From Reticulitermes speratus (taxonomy: Eukaryota; Arthropoda; Insecta; Blattodea; Rhinotermitidae), in the NCBI GenBank assembly GCA_021186555.1, contig JAJKFL010000005.1, positions 124,001 through 188,000 on the forward strand: DNA of 64,000 nt. Reading direction: 5' to 3'. A program made the position numbers and the translations under genes. Numbering within the stretch: position 1 is the first letter of the stretch; every line of letters starts with the position of its first letter. The notes beneath the pieces were generated by a model. The model did not search any database, was not told where the DNA came from, and saw only the letters and a program-made list of their open reading frames with translations. Below are positions 11,154 through 20,932 of this stretch, piece by piece.

Positions 11154-14100
11154 TCAATATTTGTAAGAAATATTTTTTCGAGGTCGGAAGAAATAATATT
11201 GCGGTTCTCTGGTCTCAGATGTCTCGGCTTCATCACCCGTTTCTCCATTTCCTGTGTCATTGATCTGGCTATGCCGGTCACTCAAGTTGGAGGGTTCTGG
11301 GTTCAAATCCCTCCCATTCATGTCTTCCTGTGTCTCGTCTGGTATCAGTCCTTCCATTAGAGTACACGGTTCAATTCCTGCCGTCGGAAAATTGTCTTCC
11401 TGCTCAGTACTGTCCCCTTCACTGTCCGATATTTCCGAATTTTCCATATCCTTGTCCATTACACGATGTTGTCTCCTAAATCGTTTCCGTTTCCTTATTT
11501 CCTCTTTCGTCGACCTACATAATTTCAGTTGTTCTACGTTCACCGTCATTGGTTTTCCATTACGTCCCTCTAACTTGTACGCTTGTTCTGAAATTTTCTT
11601 CAGCACTTTATATGGTCCTCTCCATTTCTCCTTCAGTTTAGCCTTCTTAACCATTTCCTTCCTGTAAACTAATTGTCCTTCTTTGAATTCAACTGGTTTT
11701 GCCTTTCGATCATGATACCTTTTCTGAGTTTCCTTTCCCTTTCTAATATTATCCCAGGCTACTTTTCGAGCCTCCTTCAGTGTTTTAGCTAGCTTTTTCA
11801 CTGCTTCCTGTGCGTCCGACGTTTTATTTTTGCTTCGAATATAAGCCTCTAAAAATTTGTCAGTAGGCCCTGTCATCTCTCTACCATACAATAGATAATA
11901 CGGCGAAAACTTAGTGACGCTATGGGGTTGTGACCTGTATGCCCATAAAACATAATCCACGTAATGTTCCCAGTCTTGTCCACTCCCTTCTAGGAAACAA
12001 GCAAGAGAACTATGTAATGTCTTGTGAAAATTTTCCACTTGGCCATTGCATTTCGGATTATAAGGACTAGTACATAGCTTGGTTACCCCTAGTAAGTTGC
12101 AAACTTCCTTTACTAAGTCAGACGTAAAATTTCGACCTTGATCACTCAGTAACATTTTAGGTACTCCGTGTCGTGAGAAGATTTTTGTAACTACGGCTCT
12201 AGCAATTGTAGGGGCTGACTGATCGGAAATAGGTACAGCTTCTACCCATTTACTAAAGTGATCTATTGCCGTCATGAGGTATTTGTTGCCTCGCCCAGAT
12301 ACTGAGTAGGGACCCGTACAGTCGACGGAAATTATCTGACCAGGTTCGCTGGCTTCGGGAAGTTGACCCAGAGGTGCAACTGTTACCCGTCCGGACTTGA
12401 ACCTTGCGCATACGTCACAGCGCTGAATGTAAGTCTCTACATCCTGATGCAGACTCGGCCAGTAGTATCTGGATTTAAGCCAATTTTGAGTTTTCTTTAC
12501 GCCTGCATGAGCCGCCCACTTAGAATCGTGATGAGTTCTGATAACCGACTCCACCAATGATTCTGGAATGATTAATCTAGGCTGTCCCTCTAATTCGTTG
12601 CGATACAGCAACCGATCTTCGTCCTCGATGAATCTGGGTAACTCTGTCAGATGGCTTCTGATCCCTTGACAATATTTATCCCTTTCCTGCTCTAGCTGTA
12701 CGGTGCTGCGGTCCAGACTTCCCACTTCTCTATTTATCACTGCTATATGTCTGGACAGAGCATCGGGTACTACATGCTGTTTTCCAGGGCGGTGCTCTAC
12801 TCGGTATTGAAACTCAGATAGCCTAAGAGCCCATCTAGTTAATTTAGCACTCGGTTCCTTCAGCTTCAGTAACCATCCCAAAGCTCTATGATCGGTGATT
12901 AAAGTAAATTTCCGACCGTATAAATAGCATCGAAACTGCTTGGTGCCAAATATTACAGCTAGAAGTTCCTTCTCTGTCACCGATAATTTCTTTTCAGCAG
13001 CATTCAGTTGTCTACTAGCAAAGCTAATCGGCCTTTCACCTTCGCCTAAATCTTGTGCTAAAACAGCAGAAATTCCAATGTCACTTGCATCCGTGTGCAG
13101 CCTAAATTCGTGCTCTGGGAGCATGCTAGGATACGCCAGTACGCTGTCAGTACTGATGGTGTCCTTTAAATTCTGGAAAGCCTTCTCTTGGTTCTCTGAC
13201 CACCCAAATTTCTGATCCTTTTTTGTTAGCAAGGTTAGTGGTTGCGCAATGTCAGCATATCGCGGAATGTATTGCCGGTAATATCCACTGAGACCAAGGA
13301 ATGCTCTAACGTCTCGAACTGTTCGTGGTCGTGGAAAATCTTTAATGGCTTTAGTCTTGTTGGGGGAGGGAGACGATCCAAATTCTCTAACTGTGTGCCC
13401 CAAATACTCTACCTCCCTCTCACCGAAGTGACATTTGGCTAAATTTAAAGTAAAATTGGCTCGCCTTAGCCTCTCAAAAACTTGCTTCAATCTATCCGCT
13501 TGTTCTTCAATAGTTTTACTGAATATCAGCAGGTCATCCATGAATATAAGACAAATCGTATTCCCTAGTCCTAAAAGAACTTGGTCCATGATCTTAGTAA
13601 ACGTTGCCGGAGCCCCCGATAAACCAAAAGCTAATCTTTCGTACTGGAAAGATCCCCAGGGCGTAATAATGCCGGTCTTGTGTTTATGTTCTGGCTCGAT
13701 GGGAATGTGGTAGTACGCGTCTTTCATATCTACCACAGAGAAATATTTGTTACCGTTTAATCTATCCAAATTCTCTTGGACAAGTGGCATCGTGTAGACT
13801 GGTACTTGTGTCACCGCATTAAGACCTCTGAAGTCTGCGCAAAAGCGATATCTTGGTGTATTATCCGGAGATTTCTTTGTAATAAGAATTACCGGAGCTG
13901 CCCATTCACTCGAAGCTTCTGATATAACTCCCCTTTCCTTCATTTCTTCAATTTGCCTACGCATTTCCTCTCTCAGCGCATACGGGACGCGGTATTGTTG
14001 TTTCTTAACCGGAGCAGCATTGCCCGTTTTAATTTCGTGGTGCCCGTAACTTGTACAGGGAATCATACCATCTTCCGTTTTCTTAAACAAGTCTTGGTAA

Positions 14101-15458
14101 CTCAAAAGCACAGGTTTTAAAATTTCTCTATCTTTAAGGCTCAAATGTTGTAATTTATCTTCTAACAATTTAGGTACTCTACGGTTCTGCTCCTTTACTT
14201 TCGGATCTAACTGTTTCGGGTATAATCCTAACCCCTGAATTTGCTGCACATTTTCTGTTTCCCCTAGGTCATTAACTTGCCATTGGGTTTCTACCATCGC
14301 TACACTTGTGCCTGCAGGAAGTCTCACTTCCTCTCCGCTCGTGTTCACCACGGGCATCAAGCAGCTTGCATATTGCTTACTGGACACTGCTGCTTGTCGC
14401 AAGTCAGCTGTTCTGCCTAGTTCATTACTCTTCTTCGGGCATTCACTTTGTTTCACCGAATCTCCAAGGCTGACTTTACATTTTTCTAACTTCAACTGCT
14501 TAGAAATATTTCTCTCAACCGGCGCGTTCCGCCGTACAACTTCACTGTATGACGTCACCTTGTCTACAGGAATTTCCTCAATGGCTAGCACTATCCGAGG
14601 GTTTCCTCCGTCACTGGAGTCATTATTTCCATTATCTATCAACTTTAACACCCCACTCCTGGTTGCTCCCTGCATACCAGAGTGTCCTATTTCAGAGCTG
14701 CTGTTTACATCCGACAGCACCCTACCACAATATACCCCTTTCATACAAATTTCCACAGGTTCGAGAACCACTGTTTCTGGAAATTCTGATTTCAAAATTT
14801 TATCGCGACTTCCGGTTACTAGATTGGTCTTAACAATCGCCATAGATCGTGGCGGTACAGTCGTACCACATGCTAAAATAGCTCGTACACTACCTTCCCT
14901 CACAACTTCTCTGAGTTGCGATTTCCCATCCTGTGTGTCCTGAGCAGACAGGTGTGGGTTTGTAGAGTCCTCGAACTCGGGACCTGTAGGTGCAGGTAAC
15001 TTTATATGGGAATTACGCTCGCTACGAACAGACTGGCCTGGCCTGTCGTTGCTTGCAACCGCGGTAGTTTTACGCGCGCTCTGTGAATAGTGCGTTTGCA
15101 ACCTGACCGTTACAAATGGGAAGCGGTCGAGGCCAACTATTATATAGTTACCTACCAAATCTATTTTGGCTTGTAAAGACCGTAGGACATCCAGTCCTAG
15201 AATACCTGAGTATTCCATCTGAACCGAAGCTACGACAAATCTGTGCCTATAAAATCTTCTTCCTAACTTGAATTCTAACATCCTAGACCCACTGGTCGGG
15301 ATCTCTGTTCCCGTTATGCCCTTCACCGTAAATTCTATGGGATTTGCTCTTTGCCCCTCGCCTATTTCAGGCTTGATAACGCTCACTGAAGCACCTGTGT
15401 CTATGAGAAATATGTACTGCTTTCCCTCTATTTCTACATCTATCGTCAGAAGATCCAT
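11154..15458 (-). CDS. pol: Pol polyprotein (protease, RT, RNase H, integrase)
   Basis: A 1,434-residue frame from this Met. The frame is open further upstream through the gag end, so it is probably made as Gag-Pol by -1 frameshifting at 15542-15548 rather than from its own start. Domains in order: aspartic protease with DTGA at 20-23; reverse transcriptase with FMDD at 639-642; RNase H with HTDAS (Asp790); integrase zinc finger HHCC (about 980-1017, Cys1014 in CDVC); integrase core Asp1046, Asp1106, Glu1142 with DD35E spacing; and a GPY/F-type module near 1280. This is the canonical Ty3/Gypsy order and all catalytic residues are present. The last 140 or so residues are acidic and unusual, and include stretches that read as antisense tRNA-type B boxes. 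It would copy the element's RNA and integrate the DNA. Confidence 0.95.
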   Translation of the reverse strand: MDLLTIDVEIEGKQYIFLIDTGASVSVIKPEIGEGQRANPIEFTVKGITGTEIPTSGSRMLEFKLGRRFYRHRFVVASVQMEYSGILGLDVLRSLQAKIDLVGNYIIVGLDRFPFVTVRLQTHYSQSARKTTAVASNDRPGQSVRSERNSHIKLPAPTGPEFEDSTNPHLSAQDTQDGKSQLREVVREGSVRAILACGTTVPPRSMAIVKTNLVTGSRDKILKSEFPETVVLEPVEICMKGVYCGRVLSDVNSSSEIGHSGMQGATRSGVLKLIDNGNNDSSDGGNPRIVLAIEEIPVDKVTSYSEVVRRNAPVERNISKQLKLEKCKVSLGDSVKQSECPKKSNELGRTADLRQAAVSSKQYASCLMPVVNTSGEEVRLPAGTSVAMVETQWQVNDLGETENVQQIQGLGLYPKQLDPKVKEQNRRVPKLLEDKLQHLSLKDREILKPVLLSYQDLFKKTEDGMIPCTSYGHHEIKTGNAAPVKKQQYRVPYALREEMRRQIEEMKERGVISEASSEWAAPVILITKKSPDNTPRYRFCADFRGLNAVTQVPVYTMPLVQENLDRLNGNKYFSVVDMKDAYYHIPIEPEHKHKTGIITPWGSFQYERLAFGLSGAPATFTKIMDQVLLGLGNTICLIFMDDLLIFSKTIEEQADRLKQVFERLRRANFTLNLAKCHFGEREVEYLGHTVREFGSSPSPNKTKAIKDFPRPRTVRDVRAFLGLSGYYRQYIPRYADIAQPLTLLTKKDQKFGWSENQEKAFQNLKDTISTDSVLAYPSMLPEHEFRLHTDASDIGISAVLAQDLGEGERPISFASRQLNAAEKKLSVTEKELLAVIFGTKQFRCYLYGRKFTLITDHRALGWLLKLKEPSAKLTRWALRLSEFQYRVEHRPGKQHVVPDALSRHIAVINREVGSLDRSTVQLEQERDKYCQGIRSHLTELPRFIEDEDRLLYRNELEGQPRLIIPESLVESVIRTHHDSKWAAHAGVKKTQNWLKSRYYWPSLHQDVETYIQRCDVCARFKSGRVTVAPLGQLPEASEPGQIISVDCTGPYSVSGRGNKYLMTAIDHFSKWVEAVPISDQSAPTIARAVVTKIFSRHGVPKMLLSDQGRNFTSDLVKEVCNLLGVTKLCTSPYNPKCNGQVENFHKTLHSSLACFLEGSGQDWEHYVDYVLWAYRSQPHSVTKFSPYYLLYGREMTGPTDKFLEAYIRSKNKTSDAQEAVKKLAKTLKEARKVAWDNIRKGKETQKRYHDRKAKPVEFKEGQLVYRKEMVKKAKLKEKWRGPYKVLKKISEQAYKLEGRNGKPMTVNVEQLKLCRSTKEEIRKRKRFRRQHRVMDKDMENSEISDSEGDSTEQEDNFPTAGIEPCTLMEGLIPDETQEDMNGRDLNPEPSNLSDRHSQINDTGNGETGDEAETSETREPQYYFFRPRKNISYKY
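11262..11390 (+). repeat. Two tRNA-like B-box remnants within pol's 3' end
   Basis: On the plus strand (antisense to pol) GGGTTCAAATCCC lies at about 11298-11312 inside a small stem, and GGTTCAATTCC lies at about 11368-11380. Both match the RNA polymerase III B-box pattern GGTTCRANTCC. In pol they are translated as DLNP and GIEP. They look like SINE or tRNA pieces absorbed into the coding sequence; no complete tRNA fold is present. Confidence 0.5.
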
Positions 15459-15506
15459 TGATTCTTCCCCACAGATGGCTGGTAGAATCTTATCTACGGC
15501 TTGACT

Positions 15507-15548
15507 AGGCGTTGCGCCAGGGCTTCCGCACGCCTGTTCTAGTTTAAA
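15507..15548 (-). promoter_or_regulatory. -1 programmed ribosomal frameshift signal (gag-pol)
   Basis: On the minus strand the heptamer TTTAAAC occupies 15548-15542, read in gag phase as T-TTA-AAC and followed directly by the gag stop TAG (15541-15539). After a 6-nt spacer, AGGCGTGCG (15535-15527) pairs with CGCAACGCCT (15516-15507), giving a nine-pair GC-rich stem with one bulged A and a 10-nt loop. Pol is open in exactly the -1 frame here. Slippery site, spacer length, stem and frame all agree with the well-known -1 frameshift mechanism. A pseudoknot extension was not tested. Confidence 0.85.
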
Positions 15549-16456
15549 TTTCCGGGATTCCCTCTTCGGGTTTCCTTCAGCTGTTTTCTACATTGTTTCG
15601 CTACGTGTCCTGGTTCATTACATCTCCAACATGTAACAGTAGCCCTAACGTTGACACTTTTCCGTTCATCGCTCTCTGGCGGCTTGCGGCTAAAAGGTTG
15701 TCGCCTCGGAGCTGAGCTGGCATAGTTCTGCTTAGGAGAATCCTTCCATAACGATCTACAATCGCGTTTCATATGACCAATTTTCCCACAATTAAAACAT
15801 TTCATTTTCTCTGCCCGGAATGAAAATATTTTTTTCTTTTTCTCTTTATTTTCCATTTCTACAGCCCTGTGTATTACTTCAGATATTCTTAGCGCCTCCT
15901 CTACAGTACCTGGCATGGAAAATCTCAACTGTTTTCCCGCCTCCCCTCTCATACCATGAATGAAAGCAGATAAAAGTCTGAATTTAGCCTCATCAGCAAG
16001 AATTTTCTGTTCCACCGGATTTCCACTTTTCCTTATTGTTTTAGCTGTTATAGCCCTAATTCTGTCCAAAAATTGCGAAGGAAGCTCTCCGTCTTCCTGC
16101 CTTGCCTCTTGTAGCTGAGTGTAATAATACTGGAGTGGAAAGTGTTCGGAAAAGCGCTCTATTAAACATTCTTTTAATCTGGCGTATGTTAAGCCTGGTT
16201 CATTCAGTTCTTCCACACCTTTAATGTACAATTGTGCTTCGCCTACACATTTAGCCTTAACTATGTTAATTCTATCCAATTCTGTCCACTGACTTATCGC
16301 TCCAAATTGATCAATCTGGCTCAAAAATTCTCTAACTGATTTCCCGCTTTTACTTCCGGACCATTCTTTTATATTTGACGCAAGCGAAAGATCTTTTACT
16401 CTGCCAAGGCTCAAATTACGCAGTTGCTCTTCTAATTCTGCTATCCGTGCTTCCAT
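15539..16456 (-). CDS. gag: Gag nucleocapsid/capsid polyprotein
   Basis: A 305-residue frame directly downstream of the 5' LTR and candidate primer-binding site. It begins with a short coiled-coil-like segment (MEARIAELEEQLRNL). The middle section is the Gypsy-type capsid region of about 180 residues (retrotransposon gag superfamily), with the family's typical aromatic and leucine pattern. The C-terminus has two CCHC zinc knuckles, C220-C223-H228-C233 and C276-C279-H284-C289, in a basic context. It would form virus-like particles and package the element RNA. It ends in the TTTAAAC slippery site abutting the stop, so some ribosomes would continue into pol. The first in-frame ATG after the leader is used. 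No defects seen. Confidence 0.93.
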   Translation of the reverse strand: MEARIAELEEQLRNLSLGRVKDLSLASNIKEWSGSKSGKSVREFLSQIDQFGAISQWTELDRINIVKAKCVGEAQLYIKGVEELNEPGLTYARLKECLIERFSEHFPLQYYYTQLQEARQEDGELPSQFLDRIRAITAKTIRKSGNPVEQKILADEAKFRLLSAFIHGMRGEAGKQLRFSMPGTVEEALRISEVIHRAVEMENKEKKKKIFSFRAEKMKCFNCGKIGHMKRDCRSLWKDSPKQNYASSAPRRQPFSRKPPESDERKSVNVRATVTCWRCNEPGHVAKQCRKQLKETRRGNPGNLN

Positions 16457-16604
16457 GATTGTCTAATTAGTCACAATTTCCCTTCCTTCACCACAGGCCG
16501 TGGTGGATATGAGATGTCTATCGTCTGTCGCTAGGTCTGTCAGTTTGGTCACTGTTCCAGACATGCACCTTACATCTAAAATATCCAGAACAACTCATAT
16601 ATAT

Positions 16605-16622
16605 CCCAACCGACTGTCACCA
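16605..16622 (-). promoter_or_regulatory. Candidate primer-binding site
   Basis: Two bases after the 5' LTR the minus strand reads TGGTGACAGTCGGTTGGG. The leading TGG pairs with a tRNA 3' CCA end, and position and length fit a minus-strand primer site. I could not assign the tRNA. Confidence 0.6.
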
Positions 16623-16624
16623 CT

Positions 16625-17535
16625 TGCTATACCGTCAGTTGTCCGGCTCACCCCTCAACCGACCGGTATAGTTTTGACGCTCTGCACAACCCTCCCGCGT
16701 ACCGGCTCTCTCTTTGTCTAGCCGTCTTCGGGATGAGATCTGTGCACAGCGTTGGTAGAGCTGCCACCACCCACGTGTTCTTATGGTTACTATCGATACT
16801 GTCGTTACTGTGATCTAGCTCCGTGGGTAAGCTATCTGTATCTGGTTATAAGTTACCTGTTACTGGTTTCAAGTTATTTGCTACTGGTTTTATTACCCTC
16901 TCCGGGACGTGGGATTAGGAAGGAAAAAGGGCGCTCGCTATGGTCCTACACTGTAACCTATACTGTCTTACGAAAGCAAACAGCTGTGAACTGATAAACT
17001 ACAATTTATTCACAACACTACTTAATTAAATAAGTCAAAAACTAAATCTAATTAACTAACAAATTATCCATTACATGAGGTTTACTAACCCTGTCGGTAC
17101 TCCCCTGAGCATCGGATCCTACGTATGAAAAGTTACATTCCCTCACTGCGATCCCTATCTCGGCTCTTTTACTCCTCCTTAAATACATAATGGTCTACTC
17201 ACTCCATGGTAACCCGCCGCTGGATACGAACACCCATAGCAACGTCACAAGCAGTCCTCCAGGCATGTCTCTCGGCCTTCTCCTCTGCATCTATCGCTCC
17301 TCGCCACCACCTCTGTCCGTCAGTCTTACCCAGAGCCTACCTCCGAGTCGTTGCTCATCTCAACTCCAACTCCCCAAAAACCGTTCTTTCTCGAACCTCC
17401 TCAAAACGCCATACATGCATTCTTTCTACTATGCCAGGTCATCACTCCACCTCCCCTAGCTGCCGGGTGAAGTGCTGACTACAATAAAATGGCCGCTTTT
17501 ACGGGCCGGTAACCTCAGGGTTGCACGACACTACA
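16625..17535 (-). repeat. 5' LTR of the Gypsy element
   Basis: 911 bp, co-linear with 7846-8756 with three substitutions seen by eye and no length difference. It carries the same TATA-like and AATAAA motifs (AATAAA at 17005-17010). It would drive transcription leftward through gag, pol and env. Confidence 0.95.
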
Positions 17536-17848
17536 TATATATATAAATGTCGCATTTGTCCTCCTACGCTGACCCCACCCGCCCACCAGCACCCTGTATC
17601 AAGTGCAGTTCCGTCCGTCTTCAGCCAGCTTAACACCACTTTTAATATCGTTCATTTAGAAACGCGGCCTCCTATTCAATGGGCGTCAGGGGCTCTTTCA
17701 CCTGGGTAAGGCGGCTGCAGCGTGAAGATCGCTTATCCACATAAATTGAGCCGAATTACGATACCTATGATACCTCCACGCCCCCATATGCCTTCATCGT
17801 GCTCATAGGGACAACTTTGCTGTCATCACGGTGGTGCTCTGCATGTTT
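17536..17848. other. Unique intronic sequence after the insertion
   Basis: Starts with the TATATATATA remainder of the target tract. No gene or repeat was recognised in the rest. Confidence 0.5.
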
Positions 17849-19326
17849 CACGTACTCGTATCATCCTACTGACGTACACAGCATACATTCACGTACTCGT
17901 ATCATCCTACAGACGTACACAGCATACATTCACGTACTCGTATCATCCTACTGACGTACACAGCATACATTCACGTACTCGTATCATCCTACAGACGTAC
18001 ACAGCATACATTCACGTACTCGTATCATCCTACTGACGTACACAGCATACATTCACGTACTCGTATCATCCTACAGACGTACACAGCATACATTCACGTA
18101 CTCGTATCATCCTACTGACGTACACAGCATACATTCACGTACTCGTATCATCCTGCTGACGTACACAGCATACATTCACGTACTCGTATCATCCTGCTGA
18201 CGTACACAGCATACATTCACGTACTCGTATCATCCTACTGACGTACACAGCATACATTCACGTACTCGTATCATCCTGCTGACGTACACAGCATACATTC
18301 ACGTACTCGTATCATCCTACTGACGTACACAGCATACATTCACGTACTCGTATCATCCTGCTGACGTACACAGCATACATTCACGTCCTCGTATCATCCT
18401 GCTGACGTACACAGCATACATTCACGTACTCGTATCATCCTACTGACGTACACAGCATACATTCACGTACTCGTATCATCCTGCTGACGTACACAGCATA
18501 CATTCACGTACTCGTATCATCCTACTGACGTAAACAGCATACGTTCACGTACTCGTATCATCCTACTGACGTACACAGCATACATTCACGTACTCGTATC
18601 ATCCTGCTGACGTACACAGCATACATTCACGTACTCGTATCATCCTACTGACGTACACAGCATACATTCACGTACTCGTATCATCCTGCTGACGTACACA
18701 GCATACATTCACGTACTCGTATCATCCTACTGACGTACACAGCATACATTCACGTACTCGTATCATCCTGCTGACGTACACAGCATACATTCACGTCCTC
18801 GTATCATCCTGCTGACGTACACAGCATACATTCACGTACTCGTATCGTCCTACTGACGTACACAGCATACGTTCACGTACTCGTATCATCCTACTGACGT
18901 ACACAGCATACATTCACGTACTCGTATCATCCTGCTGACGTACACAGCATACATTCACGTACTCGTATCATCCTACTGACGTACACAGCATACGTTCACG
19001 TACTCGTATCATCCTACTGACGTACACAGCATACATTCACGTACTCGTATCATCCTGCTGACGTACACAGCATACATTCACGTACTCGTATCATCCTACT
19101 GACGTACACAGCATACATTCACGTACTCGTATCATCCTGCTGACGTACACAGCATACATTCACGTACTCGTATCATCCTGCTGACGTACACAGCATACAT
19201 TCACGTACTCGTATCATCCTGCTGACGTACACAGCATACATTCACGTACTCGTACATCCTGCTGACGTACACAGCATACATTCACGTACTCGTATCATCC
19301 TACTGACGTACACAGCATACATTCAC
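17849..19326 (+). repeat. 41-bp minisatellite array, about 36 copies
   Basis: Head-to-tail 41-bp units with core CACGTACTCGTATCATCCT followed by CTGACGTACACAGCATACAT. A common A/G variant (CCTACTG or CCTGCTG) alternates through much of the array, giving an apparent 82-bp period. Indels are very rare. Confidence 0.97.
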
Positions 19327-19530
19327 CTAACTAACGACACTATGCTAACTAACGCTTGACTGCCACGTCAAAGTAACAGTTCCACTCATAGTTGGAATGC
19401 AGGGGACCCGGTCAGTCCAAGAAACTGTTTGTTGGTCCATGATGTTTCTTTGTTTGCAGGGGATCGAGCGACACGCAGCCGCTGGCATTGTGGTTTTAAA
19501 GCAAGACACGCAATAAAGCGATTCAGGAAA

Positions 19531-20066
19531 CAAACTCGTATAAATCCAGATCTTCTCCAGCCACAGTGAATGCCAACCAACGTCCTCTGTTTCTGTTCTT
19601 GATATAACAAACTCGTAGAAATCCAATCTTCTCCAGCCACAGTGAATGCCAACCAACGTCCTCTGTTTCTGTTCTTGATATAACAAACTCGTATAAATCC
19701 AGATCTTCTCCAGCCACAGTGAATGCCAACCAACGTCCTCTGTTTCTGTTCTTGATATAACAAACTCGTATAAATCCAGATCTTCTCCAGCCACAGTGAA
19801 TGCCAACCAACGTCCTCTGTTTCTGTTCTTGATATAACAAACTCGTAGAAATCCAATCTTCTCCAGCCACAGTGAATGCCAACCAACGTCCTCTGTTTCT
19901 GTTCTTGATATAACAAACTCGTATAAATCCAGATCTTCTCCAGCCACAGTGAATGCCAACCAACGTCCTCTGTTTCTGTTCTTGATATAACAAACTCGTA
20001 TAAATCCAGATCTTCTCCAGCCACAGTGAATGCCAACCAACGTCCTCTGTTTCTGTTCTTGATATT
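19531..20066 (+). repeat. 77/75-bp tandem array, 7 copies
   Basis: Two monomer forms: A (77 bp, with TATAAATCCAGATC) and B (75 bp, with TAGAAATCCAATC). They run in the order A-B-A-A-B-A-A, so part of the array is built from an ABA trimer. Monomer length not divisible by three explains overlapping antisense open frames, which I do not call genes. Confidence 0.95.
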
Positions 20067-20224
20067 CAAGAGAAAGGTCGTTTGTCGGACAGAATAAAGC
20101 CGCAAAGCGAAATCAAACTGTCGTCATTCCTTACCACCTTCCTGCGGTTACCATGGCAACGCGCTGTAAATACATGGAATTGGCTCATCCTGTCTTGTCA
20201 GAGCAGTTCACATCATTTGATATG

Positions 20225-20312
20225 ATGCAGTCCTAGTCTTTACTGCATTGGGTTCGACTCCCGGCTGCCTGCATAATTTCGAAAGAAGGACTAATTCAGA
20301 TACAGGATATTT
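20225..20312 (+). mobile_element. SINE family A fragment
   Basis: Contains a perfect tRNA B box (GGGTTCGACTCCCGGCTG) followed by TTCAGATACAGGATATTTCT. This resembles the segment after the B box in the fuller copy at 38025-38315 (TGAGTATCCAGGAATATTTC). The A box and the 3' part are missing or diverged. Confidence 0.5.
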
Positions 20313-20343
20313 CTATAGGCCTGTAACCTGTATCTTACTATAC

Positions 20344-20632
20344 AGGTAAAGGTAAAGGTAAAGTTCACCCTATAACAGGCCATGAAGGCCCAGAGGGGGA
20401 GCAGAGGTATAGCTCTACTCTTTCTTTAACCTGGCACTAGATAAGAGTGGGTGGTCAACTCCACGCCCCGGCCGCTTTACCTCCGGGAAAGAGACCCGGT
20501 ACCCATTGTACAGGAGGCTGGGTGGGCCCCAGGGCCGGTCTGGACGGGTGCTGAAAATCTCGCCCCCACCGATATTCGATCCCCGGACCGTCCAGCTCGT
20601 AGCGAGTCGCTATACCGACTACCAGACATGTG
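20344..20632 (-). mobile_element. SINE family A copy
   Basis: Read on the minus strand it starts with a tRNA-like head (TCTGGTAGTCGGTATAGCGA, then a B-box-like GGGATCGAAT). A GC-rich body includes GGAGGTAAAGCGGCCGGGGC, and the 3' end reads GGGCCTTCATGGCCTGTTAT then TTTACCTTTACCTTTACCT. Body and tail match the copy at 38025-38315 (GGGCCTGTCCAGGCCTGTAA, CTTTACCTT), so both belong to one family. Non-coding; mobilisation would need a LINE. Confidence 0.7.
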
Positions 20633-20907
20633 CAAAAGACACGAACGGTCGTGTAGCAATTGTTGATGTGTTGTTGGTGCAGCGCAGTGACTGAGATGAT
20701 GGAGAGACAGTGCGGAATTGTGGAAAGCGACTGTACCTTTCTGGCCTACTTTTCTTTCCTGAAGAAAGAAAAGCGCACGATCTCGAAATAGGCATGTCCC
20801 ATGTATATTCACCTTTAACATGCTAAATCAACTGAAGAGTTTTCACAAAATGTGGTGCGACAGTTATGACACAAGAACATCATAAATTGTGACTGCCTAT
20901 AGTTGCA

Positions 20908-20931
20908 AATAATAATAATAATAATAATAAT
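20908..20931 (+). repeat. (AAT)n microsatellite
   Basis: About eight AAT triplets immediately before the 20-bp array. Confidence 0.9.
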
Positions 20932-20932
20932 A

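Larger units (their letters stand above)
7846..17535 (-). mobile_element. Apparently intact env-bearing Gypsy-class LTR retrotransposon
   Basis: A 9,690-bp element with 911-bp direct LTRs that begin TG and end CA, flanked by TATAT on both sides (an ambiguous 5-bp target duplication, because the site is a TA repeat). On the minus strand the order is 5' LTR, candidate primer-binding site, gag, pol (PR-RT-RNaseH-IN), env, short purine-rich tract, 3' LTR. PR-RT-RH-IN order places it in Ty3/Gypsy (Metaviridae), and env makes it errantivirus-like. All three frames are open. The LTRs differ at only three positions seen by eye (8006/16785, 8091/16870, 8374/17153), so insertion was recent. It sits in the receptor intron in the same transcriptional sense. 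Confidence 0.95.

Noticed and set aside
14308..14943. 211-residue plus-strand frame
   Set aside because: Antisense shadow of intact pol. The same holds for other plus-strand frames within 11045-15504.
20250..20267. Possible tRNA gene (perfect B box)
   Set aside because: No A box, anticodon arm or acceptor stem can be folded around it; better explained as a SINE fragment.
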